Shown here: one piece after another, positions 35,276 through 43,611 of the stretch
How the letters are laid out: each line of letters opens with the position of its first letter
Position numbering within the stretch: the first letter of the stretch is position 1
NCBI GenBank assembly: GCA_046328115.1
Contig: JAXLXE010000001.1
Location: 2,046,001 to 2,110,000, forward strand
Direction: 5' to 3'
DNA: 64,000 bases
Origin: JAXLXE01 sp046328115
Lineage (GTDB): Bacteria > Chloroflexota > UBA6077 > JACCZL01
Notes under the pieces: generated by a model
What the model was told of the DNA's origin: nothing
Database searches by the model: none
Seen by the model: the letters and a program-made list of their open reading frames with translations, nothing else
Translations under genes and position numbers: made by a program

Positions 35276-36682
35276 TCAGCTTCCGCGGATCAGCTTGATC
35301 ACGTCCGCCACGGTCTGCGGCGTGCCAACGTTACCGGGGAAGATCACATAGGGCAGGCCGGGGAACTTGGTCTCCGGGCCTAGCACCCAGCACGGCACAC
35401 CGGGCGCCACCTGGCCGGGCACCATGGCACGGTGCACGCCAAACGCCTTGAGCGCCAGGTCGTTCGAGGTGATGCCGCCCTTCGCCACCACGAAGCGCGG
35501 CGGCGTCTGCAGCGAGCTCACGATCTCCACCAGCGCCGACGCCACGGACTGGCTGATCCGCAGGCTGCTCTCCGCGTCCGAGCCGGTCACCACGTTACGG
35601 CTCGTATAGATCAACGTGTCCGTGCCGGCAGCGTAGGTGGACTCCAGCCAGCGCGCCACCGACGAAATCTCGTCTGCCCGCTGTGCATCGTCCAGCAGCC
35701 GGGAGACGTCAACCTCTCGTGACTCCACCCCCGGGAGCTCGCGCGCCACGCCAAGCTGCTCCGTGCTGCGCTGCACGTGCGAGCCAAAGACCACCAGCCC
35801 GCCTCGCTTCGCCTCGCTGGTGTCGTACAGCTCGCCGGCGGACAGAAGCGGCCGGCCAGCCAGGCCGGCCCGCGCCCGGACGAACGACGCCGCGGTGCGG
35901 TAGATGAACCGCCGGCCGCGCGCCTCCGCGCGGAGCAGCCCCAGCGCGAACACCTCGATGTCGCGGTACGAGGCGGAGTTCACCGCGGCGATCTGCCCTG
36001 GCTTGAGCGTGCACAGCACATCGGCCACGTGGTCCGGCCCGCCCGTGCGGATGTTCTCGATGCTCACCGAGCCCACGTCCGCCGCCTTCACGCGGCCGCC
36101 GCTCTTCTCCTCTACCCACGCCTTTAGGTCGGAGGCGCGGAAGCCAAACGCCGCGTCGCGCGCGAACTCCGTCTCGCCGGCCGGCGTCAACACGTCGCCC
36201 TGCTGCACGTAGTGCACGTCGCCGATCGTGAAGCGTCCACCCTCGCCGAAGAACGGGATGATCAGCTCGGCGTCGAACTTCATCCCCAGCTCAGACTCAA
36301 TCGCCTCGCGGAGCGCCCACGACTCGGCCGGGTAGTGCCCGCGCAGCGTGGAGTCGCCCCGGTAGCCCACACTGATCGGCACGCCCGCCTCCCGCGCCGC
36401 GCGGGCCAGGTTGGTCCCCGCCTCGCGGGCCAGGGCCACGGCCTCCGCCTGCGGCAGCGCGCGGGAGTTGGTCAGCACGAACAGCGCTGGCGGCGCCTCC
36501 TTCAGGGCGGAGACGAGCTCCGGGACGGACCAGTCCGTCACCACCAGCACGCCGTGCGTCGTCTGGGTGCCGGTGGGGTCGTCGTCCAGCACCACCAGCC
36601 GAGGAGCGCCCTTTGCTAGCTCCTCGTGGATGTGCGGCAGCACATCGTTTGGCCATTCGGATGGCAGATCTTCCAGCCTCAA
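35276..36682 (-). CDS. Four-carbon acid-sugar kinase (OtnK/DtnK family)
   Basis: Kinase of 468 aa from the former DUF1537 family that phosphorylates 3-oxo-tetronate or related acid sugars. The N-terminal substrate-binding block is VVLDDDPTGTQTTHG, followed by FVLTNSRAL and VGYRGDSTLRGHYP. The C-terminal nucleotide-binding half contains RFVVAKGGITSNDLALKAFGV and IFPGNVGTP. I place the start at a TTG (36682), because AAGGAG lies exactly 6 nt upstream. An in-frame start at 36769 would add 29 unlikely residues. It is co-transcribed with the class II aldolase. The original substrate may be threonate, erythronate or denominated sugar acids. Confidence 0.88.
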   Translation of the reverse strand: MRLEDLPSEWPNDVLPHIHEELAKGAPRLVVLDDDPTGTQTTHGVLVVTDWSVPELVSALKEAPPALFVLTNSRALPQAEAVALAREAGTNLARAAREAGVPISVGYRGDSTLRGHYPAESWALREAIESELGMKFDAELIIPFFGEGGRFTIGDVHYVQQGDVLTPAGETEFARDAAFGFRASDLKAWVEEKSGGRVKAADVGSVSIENIRTGGPDHVADVLCTLKPGQIAAVNSASYRDIEVFALGLLRAEARGRRFIYRTAASFVRARAGLAGRPLLSAGELYDTSEAKRGGLVVFGSHVQRSTEQLGVARELPGVESREVDVSRLLDDAQRADEISSVARWLESTYAAGTDTLIYTSRNVVTGSDAESSLRISQSVASALVEIVSSLQTPPRFVVAKGGITSNDLALKAFGVHRAMVPGQVAPGVPCWVLGPETKFPGLPYVIFPGNVGTPQTVADVIKLIRGS

Positions 36683-36912
36683 GCTGCACTCCTTCGCGCG
36701 CGGCCGCCTGGTACCCTGATAGCCACGCGATAAGCCATGGTCGGCGCCGCTCTGGCAGCGCGTAGGCATCTTAGCGCCAAACGGCGTTCACTGGTCTGGC
36801 CGCTGGTCCGTGCAGACTCCAGTTCACTAGACTGTGCCGCGGGGCGACCCGCAACTCCCGGAGTCCAGCCGCCCATCCACGAAGCATCGCGCGAGATCAG
36901 GAGGGCAACCCC

Positions 36913-37827
36913 ATGGACAATCGCTGGCGCGGCATCTTCACCATCCTGCTGACCCCGTTCAACGAGGACCGCTCGCTCGACGAGCAGAGCCTCCGCCGCC
37001 AGGTGGACTTCGTGGTGGCCGCCGGCGCCCACGGCATCGTCTCGCCCGTCAACACCAGCGAGTTCTCGCTGCTGACTGATGAGGAGCGCCGCCGCCTGGC
37101 GGAGATCGTGGTGGAGCAGGCGGGCGGCCGCGTCCCCGTCGTGATCGGGACCGCCGCGCCCAGCACCGGCACGGCGGTGGCGCTCACCCGCCACGCCCGG
37201 GCGATCGGCGCCGCCGGCGTCATCGCCATGCCGCCCTACGTCATCCCGCTGGGGCCGGACGGCGTTCGCGACTACTACGCCCGCGTGGCCGAGGCGGCCG
37301 GCGGGCTGCCGGTGGTGCTCCAAAACGTGGGCGGCCAGGTGGGGGTCCCCCTCCGTGCCGAGACCATCATGCGCCTGGCCGACGAGATACCCGCGATACG
37401 TTACGTCAAGGAGGAGACGCTGCCCAGCACCCACCGCATCTCCGAGCTCCTGGCGGTCGCCGGCGGACGGCTGGACGGCGTCTTCGGCGGCTCGGGCGGC
37501 CGTTGCCTCCTGGAGGAGCTCCAGCGCGGCGCGTGCGGACTCATGTCCGGCTGCCACCTGGTGGACGCCCAGGTCAAGGTGTACGACCTGCTCCAGGCGG
37601 GCGACGTAGCGGGCGCGCGAGCGGCCTTCGTTCGCCAGTTGCCCGTCCAGACCATCTGGGGCCACCTCGGCATCGGCGTCGCCAAGGAGGTCCTCAAGCG
37701 GCGCGGCGTCTTCAGCACCACCACCAGCCGCCAGCCATCCCACGCCATGGACTCGTTCGACCACGCCGAGCTAGATCAGGCACTCGCACTGGTGAAAGAT
37801 GACCTGCTGGCGGAGGTACTGGCGTGA
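36913..37827 (+). CDS. DapA/NAL-family lyase with altered catalytic Tyr position
   Basis: A (beta/alpha)8 dihydrodipicolinate synthase/N-acetylneuraminate lyase superfamily member (304 aa). The Schiff-base lysine is K166 in IRYVKEE. The substrate-binding loop is SPVNTSEFSLLT, where many homologues have GTTGE. The usual catalytic tyrosine motif LYNVPG is replaced by LQNVGG (Q137), so a different proton relay is expected. AGGAGG lies 8 nt before the ATG. Its stop overlaps the next gene by ATGA, so it is coupled to an enolase-superfamily enzyme. Such pairs act in catabolism of keto-deoxy sugar acids. Confidence 0.85.
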   Translation: MDNRWRGIFTILLTPFNEDRSLDEQSLRRQVDFVVAAGAHGIVSPVNTSEFSLLTDEERRRLAEIVVEQAGGRVPVVIGTAAPSTGTAVALTRHARAIGAAGVIAMPPYVIPLGPDGVRDYYARVAEAAGGLPVVLQNVGGQVGVPLRAETIMRLADEIPAIRYVKEETLPSTHRISELLAVAGGRLDGVFGGSGGRCLLEELQRGACGLMSGCHLVDAQVKVYDLLQAGDVAGARAAFVRQLPVQTIWGHLGIGVAKEVLKRRGVFSTTTSRQPSHAMDSFDHAELDQALALVKDDLLAEVLA

Positions 37828-38921
37828 AGATCACCGGACTGCGAGCCCTCATCCTGGAGCCGCGCGAGAATCACCACCAGGAAGTTCCCGAATACGTCGT
37901 CAGCCACACCCGTCAGAACGGCGTGGCGATCATCTCCACGGATGAGGGGATCCAGGGCGTCGTCTCCTCCGAGGCGCGCTACGTCCGCCAGCTCGCGCGC
38001 CTGTGGGCCCAGGCCCGCGAGCACATCGAGGGGCAGGACCCGTTCGACCGCGGCAAGATCGCCACCACGCTCCGTCGCCGCTTCACCTGGCCGCAGCAGA
38101 TCCTGGGCGTGCTGGACTACGGCCTGTGGGACATCGCCGGTAAAGCGTTCAACAAGCCCATCTACAAGCTGCTCGGCGCCACCCGCGAGAAGATCCTGGC
38201 CTACGGCTCCACCATCCACCACAACACCGACGAGCGATTCATCGAGACCGTGCTGCGTTGCAGAGACGCCGGCTTCAAGGCCGTCAAGCTCCACCCGTAC
38301 TGCAACTTTCAGGACGATCTGCGTCTGGTCTACAAGGTCCGCAAAGCCGTCGGCGATGAGTACACCCTGATGATCGACACCCTGGTCTACCCGGCGCCCT
38401 ACACGCGCGACGAGGCCATGCGGATGGGCCAGGCGCTGGACGAGCTGCGCTACTGGTGGTTCGAGGACCCCCTGCCCAAGACCGATCTAGACGGCCTGGC
38501 CGCGCTCACCCGCGAGTGCCGCTACGTCCAGATCCGCTCTGGCGACAAAGTTGAGCACATCTCCGAGTACGCCGCCATGATCAAGAACCAGTGCATGGAC
38601 ATCATGGCCGGACCGGCCTCTTTCGGCATCACGGATCTCATGAAACTGGCCGCCCTGGCGGAAGCCAACAACATGAAGATGGAGCCGCACGACTTCGGCG
38701 GCGGCACTGCCAGCCTGCATGTGGGGCTGGCCATCACCAACTGCGACTACTACGAGCAGGCCACGCCGGAGGGCTGCTTCGACAGCGCGATCTACCCGGG
38801 CGTGTACCTGGAGCCCATCCGGGTAGACCGCGAGGGCTACGTCCACGCGCCCACGGGGCCTGGCCTGGGCTTCGGGATAGACCTGAAGGAGGCGGAGAAG
38901 GTCGCCTCAGAGGTGCTCTGA
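37824..38921 (+). CDS. Enolase-superfamily enzyme (mandelate racemase/muconate lactonizing family)
   Basis: A 365-aa barrel enzyme with an N-terminal capping domain. The general-base lysine motif is KLH (K155, H157) rather than K-x-K. Metal ligands are D185 (MIDTLVYP), E214 (WWFEDPLP) and the acid in RSGDKVEH, with H289 in MEPHDFGGG as the opposite-face base candidate. It starts inside the DapA-like stop, so the two proteins are translationally coupled. A typical pathway would be dehydration of a sugar acid here, then aldol cleavage by the DapA-like protein. It is only distantly like the glucarate-dehydratase-like protein at 1576. The substrate is unknown. Confidence 0.87.
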   Translation: MKITGLRALILEPRENHHQEVPEYVVSHTRQNGVAIISTDEGIQGVVSSEARYVRQLARLWAQAREHIEGQDPFDRGKIATTLRRRFTWPQQILGVLDYGLWDIAGKAFNKPIYKLLGATREKILAYGSTIHHNTDERFIETVLRCRDAGFKAVKLHPYCNFQDDLRLVYKVRKAVGDEYTLMIDTLVYPAPYTRDEAMRMGQALDELRYWWFEDPLPKTDLDGLAALTRECRYVQIRSGDKVEHISEYAAMIKNQCMDIMAGPASFGITDLMKLAALAEANNMKMEPHDFGGGTASLHVGLAITNCDYYEQATPEGCFDSAIYPGVYLEPIRVDREGYVHAPTGPGLGFGIDLKEAEKVASEVL

Positions 38922-38938
38922 GCGAATCCTGCTCGGCG

Positions 38939-39922
38939 CTAGCGGCCGGCCCGGTTCTTCTGCAGCATCGGTGCGGCCAGGTTAATCGGCCGCAGCAGGC
39001 CAATCTTGCCCAGCCCAGACAGGCTCACAATGCCGGCCGTGGGCACGCCAACCAGCTCACCGGCCGCGTTGATCGCCGTGCCGCCGCTGTTGCCGGGGCT
39101 GATCTCCGTATCGGTCTTGATGAACATGCCGGCATCCACAAAGTTCTGAAAGCCCGAGTGGATGCCCCGCGTCACCGTGACGGCGACGCCGCCGGTGCCG
39201 GGGTAGCCCAGAATCGTGAAGGTGTCGCCGATCCTCACGGCATCGGAATTGCCCACGGGCAAGGGCGTCAATCCCAGGTTGGCGGGCATCGGAGCGCCAT
39301 CCGCCATGGCTTCGATCTTCAACAATGCCAGATCCAGATTCGGATCGGAGTCCACCACGGAGGCGCGATACTTTGGCTTGGCGGGAGCGCCCGGAACCTG
39401 GGGCACCGCCACGATGACCTTTCCGCCGTTGAGGATCTGACGGGACTTCTTGTCGCTGACCACGTGGAAGTTCGTCAAAATGTGGCCAGCCTGACTCACC
39501 ACGGTTCCCGAACCGGCCTGACCGTCGTCCTCGCCGATCGGCACCAGGATGAGCACGGAGGCCTCCAGCGCCCGCTGGAGCGCCGTCTCCGAGACGCTGC
39601 TGACGCCAGTGCCGCCCGCCCGCGGCGGCGCGGCGGCAACCACCGGCGGGGCCGGGACACCGCGGGCTGCGCCGCGAACGGCGGTGGCGGTGGCGCGGGC
39701 GACCTTTTCCGGATCGGCTAGCGGGCCCTCGGTGGGGATGGCACGCTGGGTGGGCGTGGGCAGGAGGTCCACGATGGACGGGGTGGAGGTGGGCTTCGGC
39801 CCGGTCGGCACCGGCGTGTATGGGATCTCAGTAGGCTGCTTCGGCGCCACTGCCTGGCGCACCGTCCCACAGCCGGACGTCACGATGACCGAGACCAGTA
39901 TGAGCGACAACCACCGTCCCAT
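38939..39922 (-). CDS. Trypsin-like serine protease lipoprotein (S1C/Deg-like, no PDZ)
   Basis: A 327-aa exported protease. The lipobox is VTSGC (C18), followed by a Pro/Thr-rich linker to about residue 105. The catalytic triad is visible as H153 (ILTNFHVV), D197 (NLDLALLKI) and S279 (TEISPGNSGG). The protein ends shortly after the protease domain, without the PDZ domains of DegP/HtrA. It is probably anchored outside the membrane, with a role in envelope quality control (inference). It is convergent with the enolase-superfamily gene. Confidence 0.88.
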   Translation of the reverse strand: MGRWLSLILVSVIVTSGCGTVRQAVAPKQPTEIPYTPVPTGPKPTSTPSIVDLLPTPTQRAIPTEGPLADPEKVARATATAVRGAARGVPAPPVVAAAPPRAGGTGVSSVSETALQRALEASVLILVPIGEDDGQAGSGTVVSQAGHILTNFHVVSDKKSRQILNGGKVIVAVPQVPGAPAKPKYRASVVDSDPNLDLALLKIEAMADGAPMPANLGLTPLPVGNSDAVRIGDTFTILGYPGTGGVAVTVTRGIHSGFQNFVDAGMFIKTDTEISPGNSGGTAINAAGELVGVPTAGIVSLSGLGKIGLLRPINLAAPMLQKNRAGR

Positions 39923-40056
39923 GTTCTTCCCCGTGGTGCGAATTCACGGAGCCGGTCCCCAGCTACCGGCGATTCCACTGAAGAAAACGCCGGCCGCCAG
40001 AAGGAAGTGCCGCGATGATGCGCCGATTCGGGACGGAAATTCGCGAAGTACCGCGA

Positions 40057-41073
40057 CTACCAGCCAGAGGTATGGCTGAGGCTGGGGCCAAACGTATCGA
40101 TCGCGCGGCCAATCGTCGCCTCCCAGTCATCGCTGGCCGTTCTGGGGGACACAATTGGCACGTCCACGCCGACAGCGCGGAACGCCTCCACCCCCGCGCG
40201 GCAGCGGTCGCCGGGGCCAAAGACGGCCAGGCGGTCAACCAGCTCGTCTGGAATCGCCCTGGCCGCCCCGCGTGCATCGTCGTTGTCCAGTGCGGCCTGC
40301 ACCGCCTGGACAACGGCGCCGTAGCCCAGCGTGGTGAAGCGCTTCGCGTAGCCCGCGAACCGGAAGTACCGCGGCAGCGAGGAGCGGATGATCTCGCGGC
40401 CGCGGCTCGCGTCGTCCTCCAGGCCGGCGCGGATCAACAGGCTGATCTTGACCCCGCCCGGCCGGCGGCCCGCGCTCGCGGCGCCCTCGCGCACCAGCGA
40501 CACGCACTCCGCCACCGCGTCCAGCGGCACCAGGTTCAGCACCACGCCGTCAGCGATGGCCCCGGCCAGGCGGAGCATGCCCGGGTTGAGCGCCGCCAGG
40601 TACACCGGCACGTCCGCCCGCAACGGCGGGAAGTCCATCCGGAATCGCTCGACGCGATAGTGCGCGCCGGCGTGCGACACCGGCGATTGGCCGGCCGCCC
40701 ACAGCGCGCGCATGGCGTCCACGTACTCTCGGACGCGAGACAGCGCCCCGCCGTAGCCGTCCGCCGTGTCGAACCACTGCGTCCCCACGCCGATCCCCAG
40801 CGCAAATCGACCGTCGCTCAGTTCGTCCACCGCGGCCGCGCTCAGCGCCATCATGGCCGGATGTCGCCAGCCGATGTTTGCGATCGCCGTCTGGATGCCG
40901 ATCTCGCGGGTGGACGCGGCGATGGCAGAGGCCAGGGCAAACACGTCAGCGTGCCCCTCGTTCAGCGCCAGCAGGTCAAAGCCGCGCTGCTCCGCGATCG
41001 TGGCCAGCAGGGTCAGGCGACGGGGCGGCAACCCGGAGCCGCCGCCGAGGGCCAGGCCGATGGGACCGGACAT
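40057..41073 (-). CDS. LLM-class flavin/F420-dependent oxidoreductase
   Basis: Third luciferase-like protein in the window (338 aa). Blocks include TIAEQRGFDLLALNEGHADVF, IGIQTAIANIGWRHPAMMALSAAAVDELSDGRFALGIGVG, and PVYLAALNPGMLRLAGAIADGVVL, the strand carrying flavin contacts in the family. It lies 38 bp downstream of the GH-like lipoprotein gene on the same strand, but a shared function is not evident. Cofactor (FMN or F420) and substrate are undetermined. Confidence 0.86.
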   Translation of the reverse strand: MSGPIGLALGGGSGLPPRRLTLLATIAEQRGFDLLALNEGHADVFALASAIAASTREIGIQTAIANIGWRHPAMMALSAAAVDELSDGRFALGIGVGTQWFDTADGYGGALSRVREYVDAMRALWAAGQSPVSHAGAHYRVERFRMDFPPLRADVPVYLAALNPGMLRLAGAIADGVVLNLVPLDAVAECVSLVREGAASAGRRPGGVKISLLIRAGLEDDASRGREIIRSSLPRYFRFAGYAKRFTTLGYGAVVQAVQAALDNDDARGAARAIPDELVDRLAVFGPGDRCRAGVEAFRAVGVDVPIVSPRTASDDWEATIGRAIDTFGPSLSHTSGW

Positions 41074-41111
41074 GTCGCGTATGCTAGCGGAAACCGCGCC
41101 GCTTGGGGAGG

Positions 41112-42458
41112 CTAGTCTCGTCCGTCCGGTCGGTCATCCACGGCTAGCGCCAGGGACCCCGGAGCGATGTGCGCCAGGCTGGCCGTGAACCCGTACGCGC
41201 CCTGGATGCGGCCCATGGCGTCCAGCAGCAGCAGGTTCGTGTGGCCCCAATGATCGGCCCGCCCGCCCAGCGCAAACACCGCGGCCGTGACCACCCGCTC
41301 GTCGTGGTTCCAGGGGGTCCAGCCCACGGCGCGCGCATCCAGCGGGCCGTCGTAGGCCAGGCGGAACAGCTCACCCAGCGCCGCGTCGTCCACCGTGGCG
41401 TGGTCCCGATCCAGCGAGCCGGTGGTCTGGCTGGAGCGGTGGCGCCAGCCGGTCTCCGTGACGTACACCGGCAGCGTGCCCTTCAGCCCTAGCTGGCGCA
41501 GTTTCCACAGCTCCCACTCGTAGCCGTTGATGCCGCGATTCCACACTCCCGTCGGCGGGTCCTGGCGCGCGGTGGCGTTGGGCCGGACGTCGTCGATCTG
41601 CATGAGCTGGCGGGAGGGGTGCTCGCCGAACGGTCCCAGCGGGTACGCGTGCGTCGCCCAGCCATCCAGCACGTCCAGCGTGCCGCGATCCTCGGCAATC
41701 ATCTCCTCCAGGAAGCGATCAGAATCGATGCTCGGTCCGCCCGGGTGCTCGGCGCTGGGCGCGTACGCGTCCAGCGCGGCGTTCAGCACGCGGACGCGTA
41801 CGTTGTTCACCGCGTGGAGCTCCGCCGCCACGTCCCGCAAGAACCGGGCGTATGCGGCAGGGTCCGGAGCGCCCCCCCATTCATCCGGACGGTTGGGCTC
41901 GTTGCCCACGGTCACCCAGACCTCTGGCGAGCGCCACGTGATGGACTCCACGAACTTGCGATACTGGCTGGCGATCTGGCGGTAGCGACCGTCTGGATCG
42001 GCCGGCGGCGCCACCCACCACTGGCGCGCAAGGTTCTTGTGGGTAGACAGGCGCACCACGGGAGTGAGCTCCATCCGAGCCACCAGGTCAAAGTACCGCT
42101 GCCAGCGCTCCGGTCTGAGGTCGTCAGAGCGGATGAGCTGGACCACGTGGCCACCGCGCCCGGTCAGCCGCCGCGCCCAGCGCACGTGATCCTCCCAGAC
42201 AGCCGGATCAAACTGGGTGCCGCCGTCGTCGAGCAACAGGTGGACACCCCGTTTGTTGGGTACCGCTGGTGGGGCCGGTGCTGGCGCCGGTCGGGGCGCG
42301 GCCGAGGCCGTGGAGACAGGCTGGAGCACCAGCGTGGGTGCTACCGTGGCGACCAGCGGCGTGGGTGTGGCTGAACGTTCCTCCGGGCCGCCGCAGGCCA
42401 GCATGGCAACGGAGCCCACCAGGGCCCAGATCAGGCGCCGCGGACAGGCTAGCCGCAT
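41112..42458 (-). CDS. Secreted glycoside-hydrolase-like lipoprotein (clan GH-A fold)
   Basis: A 448-aa lipoprotein (start MRLACPRRLIWALVGSVAMLACG; C22 in the lipobox) with a Pro/Ala/Thr linker and then a TIM-barrel domain. The acid/base candidate is the Glu in VTVGNEPNRPDEW and the nucleophile candidate the Glu in VYVTETGWRH, the N-E-P and T-E-T-G-W signatures of clan GH-A. An ATG at 42524 would add 22 residues before the signal peptide, so 42458 is preferred. The substrate is not readable. Some homologues with this motif set lack measured activity. Confidence 0.72.
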   Translation of the reverse strand: MRLACPRRLIWALVGSVAMLACGGPEERSATPTPLVATVAPTLVLQPVSTASAAPRPAPAPAPPAVPNKRGVHLLLDDGGTQFDPAVWEDHVRWARRLTGRGGHVVQLIRSDDLRPERWQRYFDLVARMELTPVVRLSTHKNLARQWWVAPPADPDGRYRQIASQYRKFVESITWRSPEVWVTVGNEPNRPDEWGGAPDPAAYARFLRDVAAELHAVNNVRVRVLNAALDAYAPSAEHPGGPSIDSDRFLEEMIAEDRGTLDVLDGWATHAYPLGPFGEHPSRQLMQIDDVRPNATARQDPPTGVWNRGINGYEWELWKLRQLGLKGTLPVYVTETGWRHRSSQTTGSLDRDHATVDDAALGELFRLAYDGPLDARAVGWTPWNHDERVVTAAVFALGGRADHWGHTNLLLLDAMGRIQGAYGFTASLAHIAPGSLALAVDDRPDGRD

Positions 42459-42620
42459 GAATGTGACAGGTGCATCTGGGTGGATTATGGTAACAACGCC
42501 ACCCGGCCCAGCCCTGCCCATCATCCCCCCGGGCGGGCGGACTACGGTTCTCTATAATGGCGCCCGCCGCACGCGACCGGCGGCGCAGCCCCACGGCCAC
42601 CAAGAACTCAGGGAGCACAG

Positions 42621-43589
42621 ATGACCCCCGATCGGTCCAAGCGTTCCACCCACGTCACCCGCCGACGGGCGCTGGCCTCCCTCACCGGAACGGTTGCCGG
42701 TGCGATCGCCGCCGCGACACTCATGCCCTCCGCTGCCGCCGCCCAGAGCGCGCAGCCCCGCTGGGTCCAGACCCACAAGGAGAGCGAGCTCTGGTCTGGC
42801 CCCAGTCAGCAGGCCGTCTCCTTCGGGCCGATCCCGCGGCTGGCCTACCTGCGAATCGAGCAGCCGCAGCAGGGCAACCGCGTCTACGTGTTCAACCCCC
42901 TGAATGGCGGCCGGGCCTGGATCGATGCCCGTGACGTTGGCCCGGCCGGCGAGCCACCCGCCTGGTACGCCAACCGCACGCCAAACATGCACGTGCCGGC
43001 CCGCGTGGTGGGCGGGGCCAACGTGCGGGCGGAGCCACGCGTGGCGGACGGCAACGTGGTCGACCAGAAGCTCCACAACGAGGGCGTGGAGGTGATCGGC
43101 CAGGTCAAGGACGAGGGCGGCGAGACCTGGTACCGCGTCGGACCCGTCGAGTTCATCCACGGCTCGCTGGTGCGCCTGCCCAACCCCATCGCCACCCACC
43201 CCGGCAAGCTGATGGTGGCGGATCTGGCGGAGCCGACGATCGTCACCGCCTACGAGGACGGCAAGGCCGTCTATTCCGCGCTGGCGCTCAAGGGCACCGT
43301 GGACTGGGGCACCCCCACCGGCTTCTTCACCATCCAGCGGCGCGTCGCCAACGAGACCATGAATTCGGAGACGCTGGGCATCCCGCGCGACGGCCCCGGC
43401 GGTTACTTCCTGAAAGACGTCCTGTTCACCCAATACTTCACGGGCGACGGCGCCTCCATCCACTACAACTACTGGTCAGGGAACTTCGGCTACCGCGGCA
43501 GCCACGGCTGCCTGGGCATGAACTACGAGGACGCGCTGTGGTTCTGGGAGTGGGCCTCCGTAGGCACGCCGCTGGTCATCCGCGAGTAG
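42621..43589 (+). CDS. L,D-transpeptidase (YkuD) with Tat signal and SH3b-like domains
   Basis: A 322-aa exported protein. A twin-arginine signal (TRRRALASLTG) and Ala-x-Ala site precede SH3b-like repeats (about 45-185, WVQTHKESELWSGPS and VVGGANVRAEPRV). The C-terminal YkuD domain has H281 (IHYNYW) and the catalytic motif SHGC (S294-C297). After the Cys, family members usually have V/I-N/R; here it is LGM. YkuD enzymes cross-link peptidoglycan or modify wall proteins. GGGAG precedes the ATG. The next gene encodes an exported metallopeptidase. Confidence 0.9.
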   Translation: MTPDRSKRSTHVTRRRALASLTGTVAGAIAAATLMPSAAAAQSAQPRWVQTHKESELWSGPSQQAVSFGPIPRLAYLRIEQPQQGNRVYVFNPLNGGRAWIDARDVGPAGEPPAWYANRTPNMHVPARVVGGANVRAEPRVADGNVVDQKLHNEGVEVIGQVKDEGGETWYRVGPVEFIHGSLVRLPNPIATHPGKLMVADLAEPTIVTAYEDGKAVYSALALKGTVDWGTPTGFFTIQRRVANETMNSETLGIPRDGPGGYFLKDVLFTQYFTGDGASIHYNYWSGNFGYRGSHGCLGMNYEDALWFWEWASVGTPLVIRE

Positions 43590-43611
43590 CCGCGGGGGCA
43601 GCGTAACCCCG

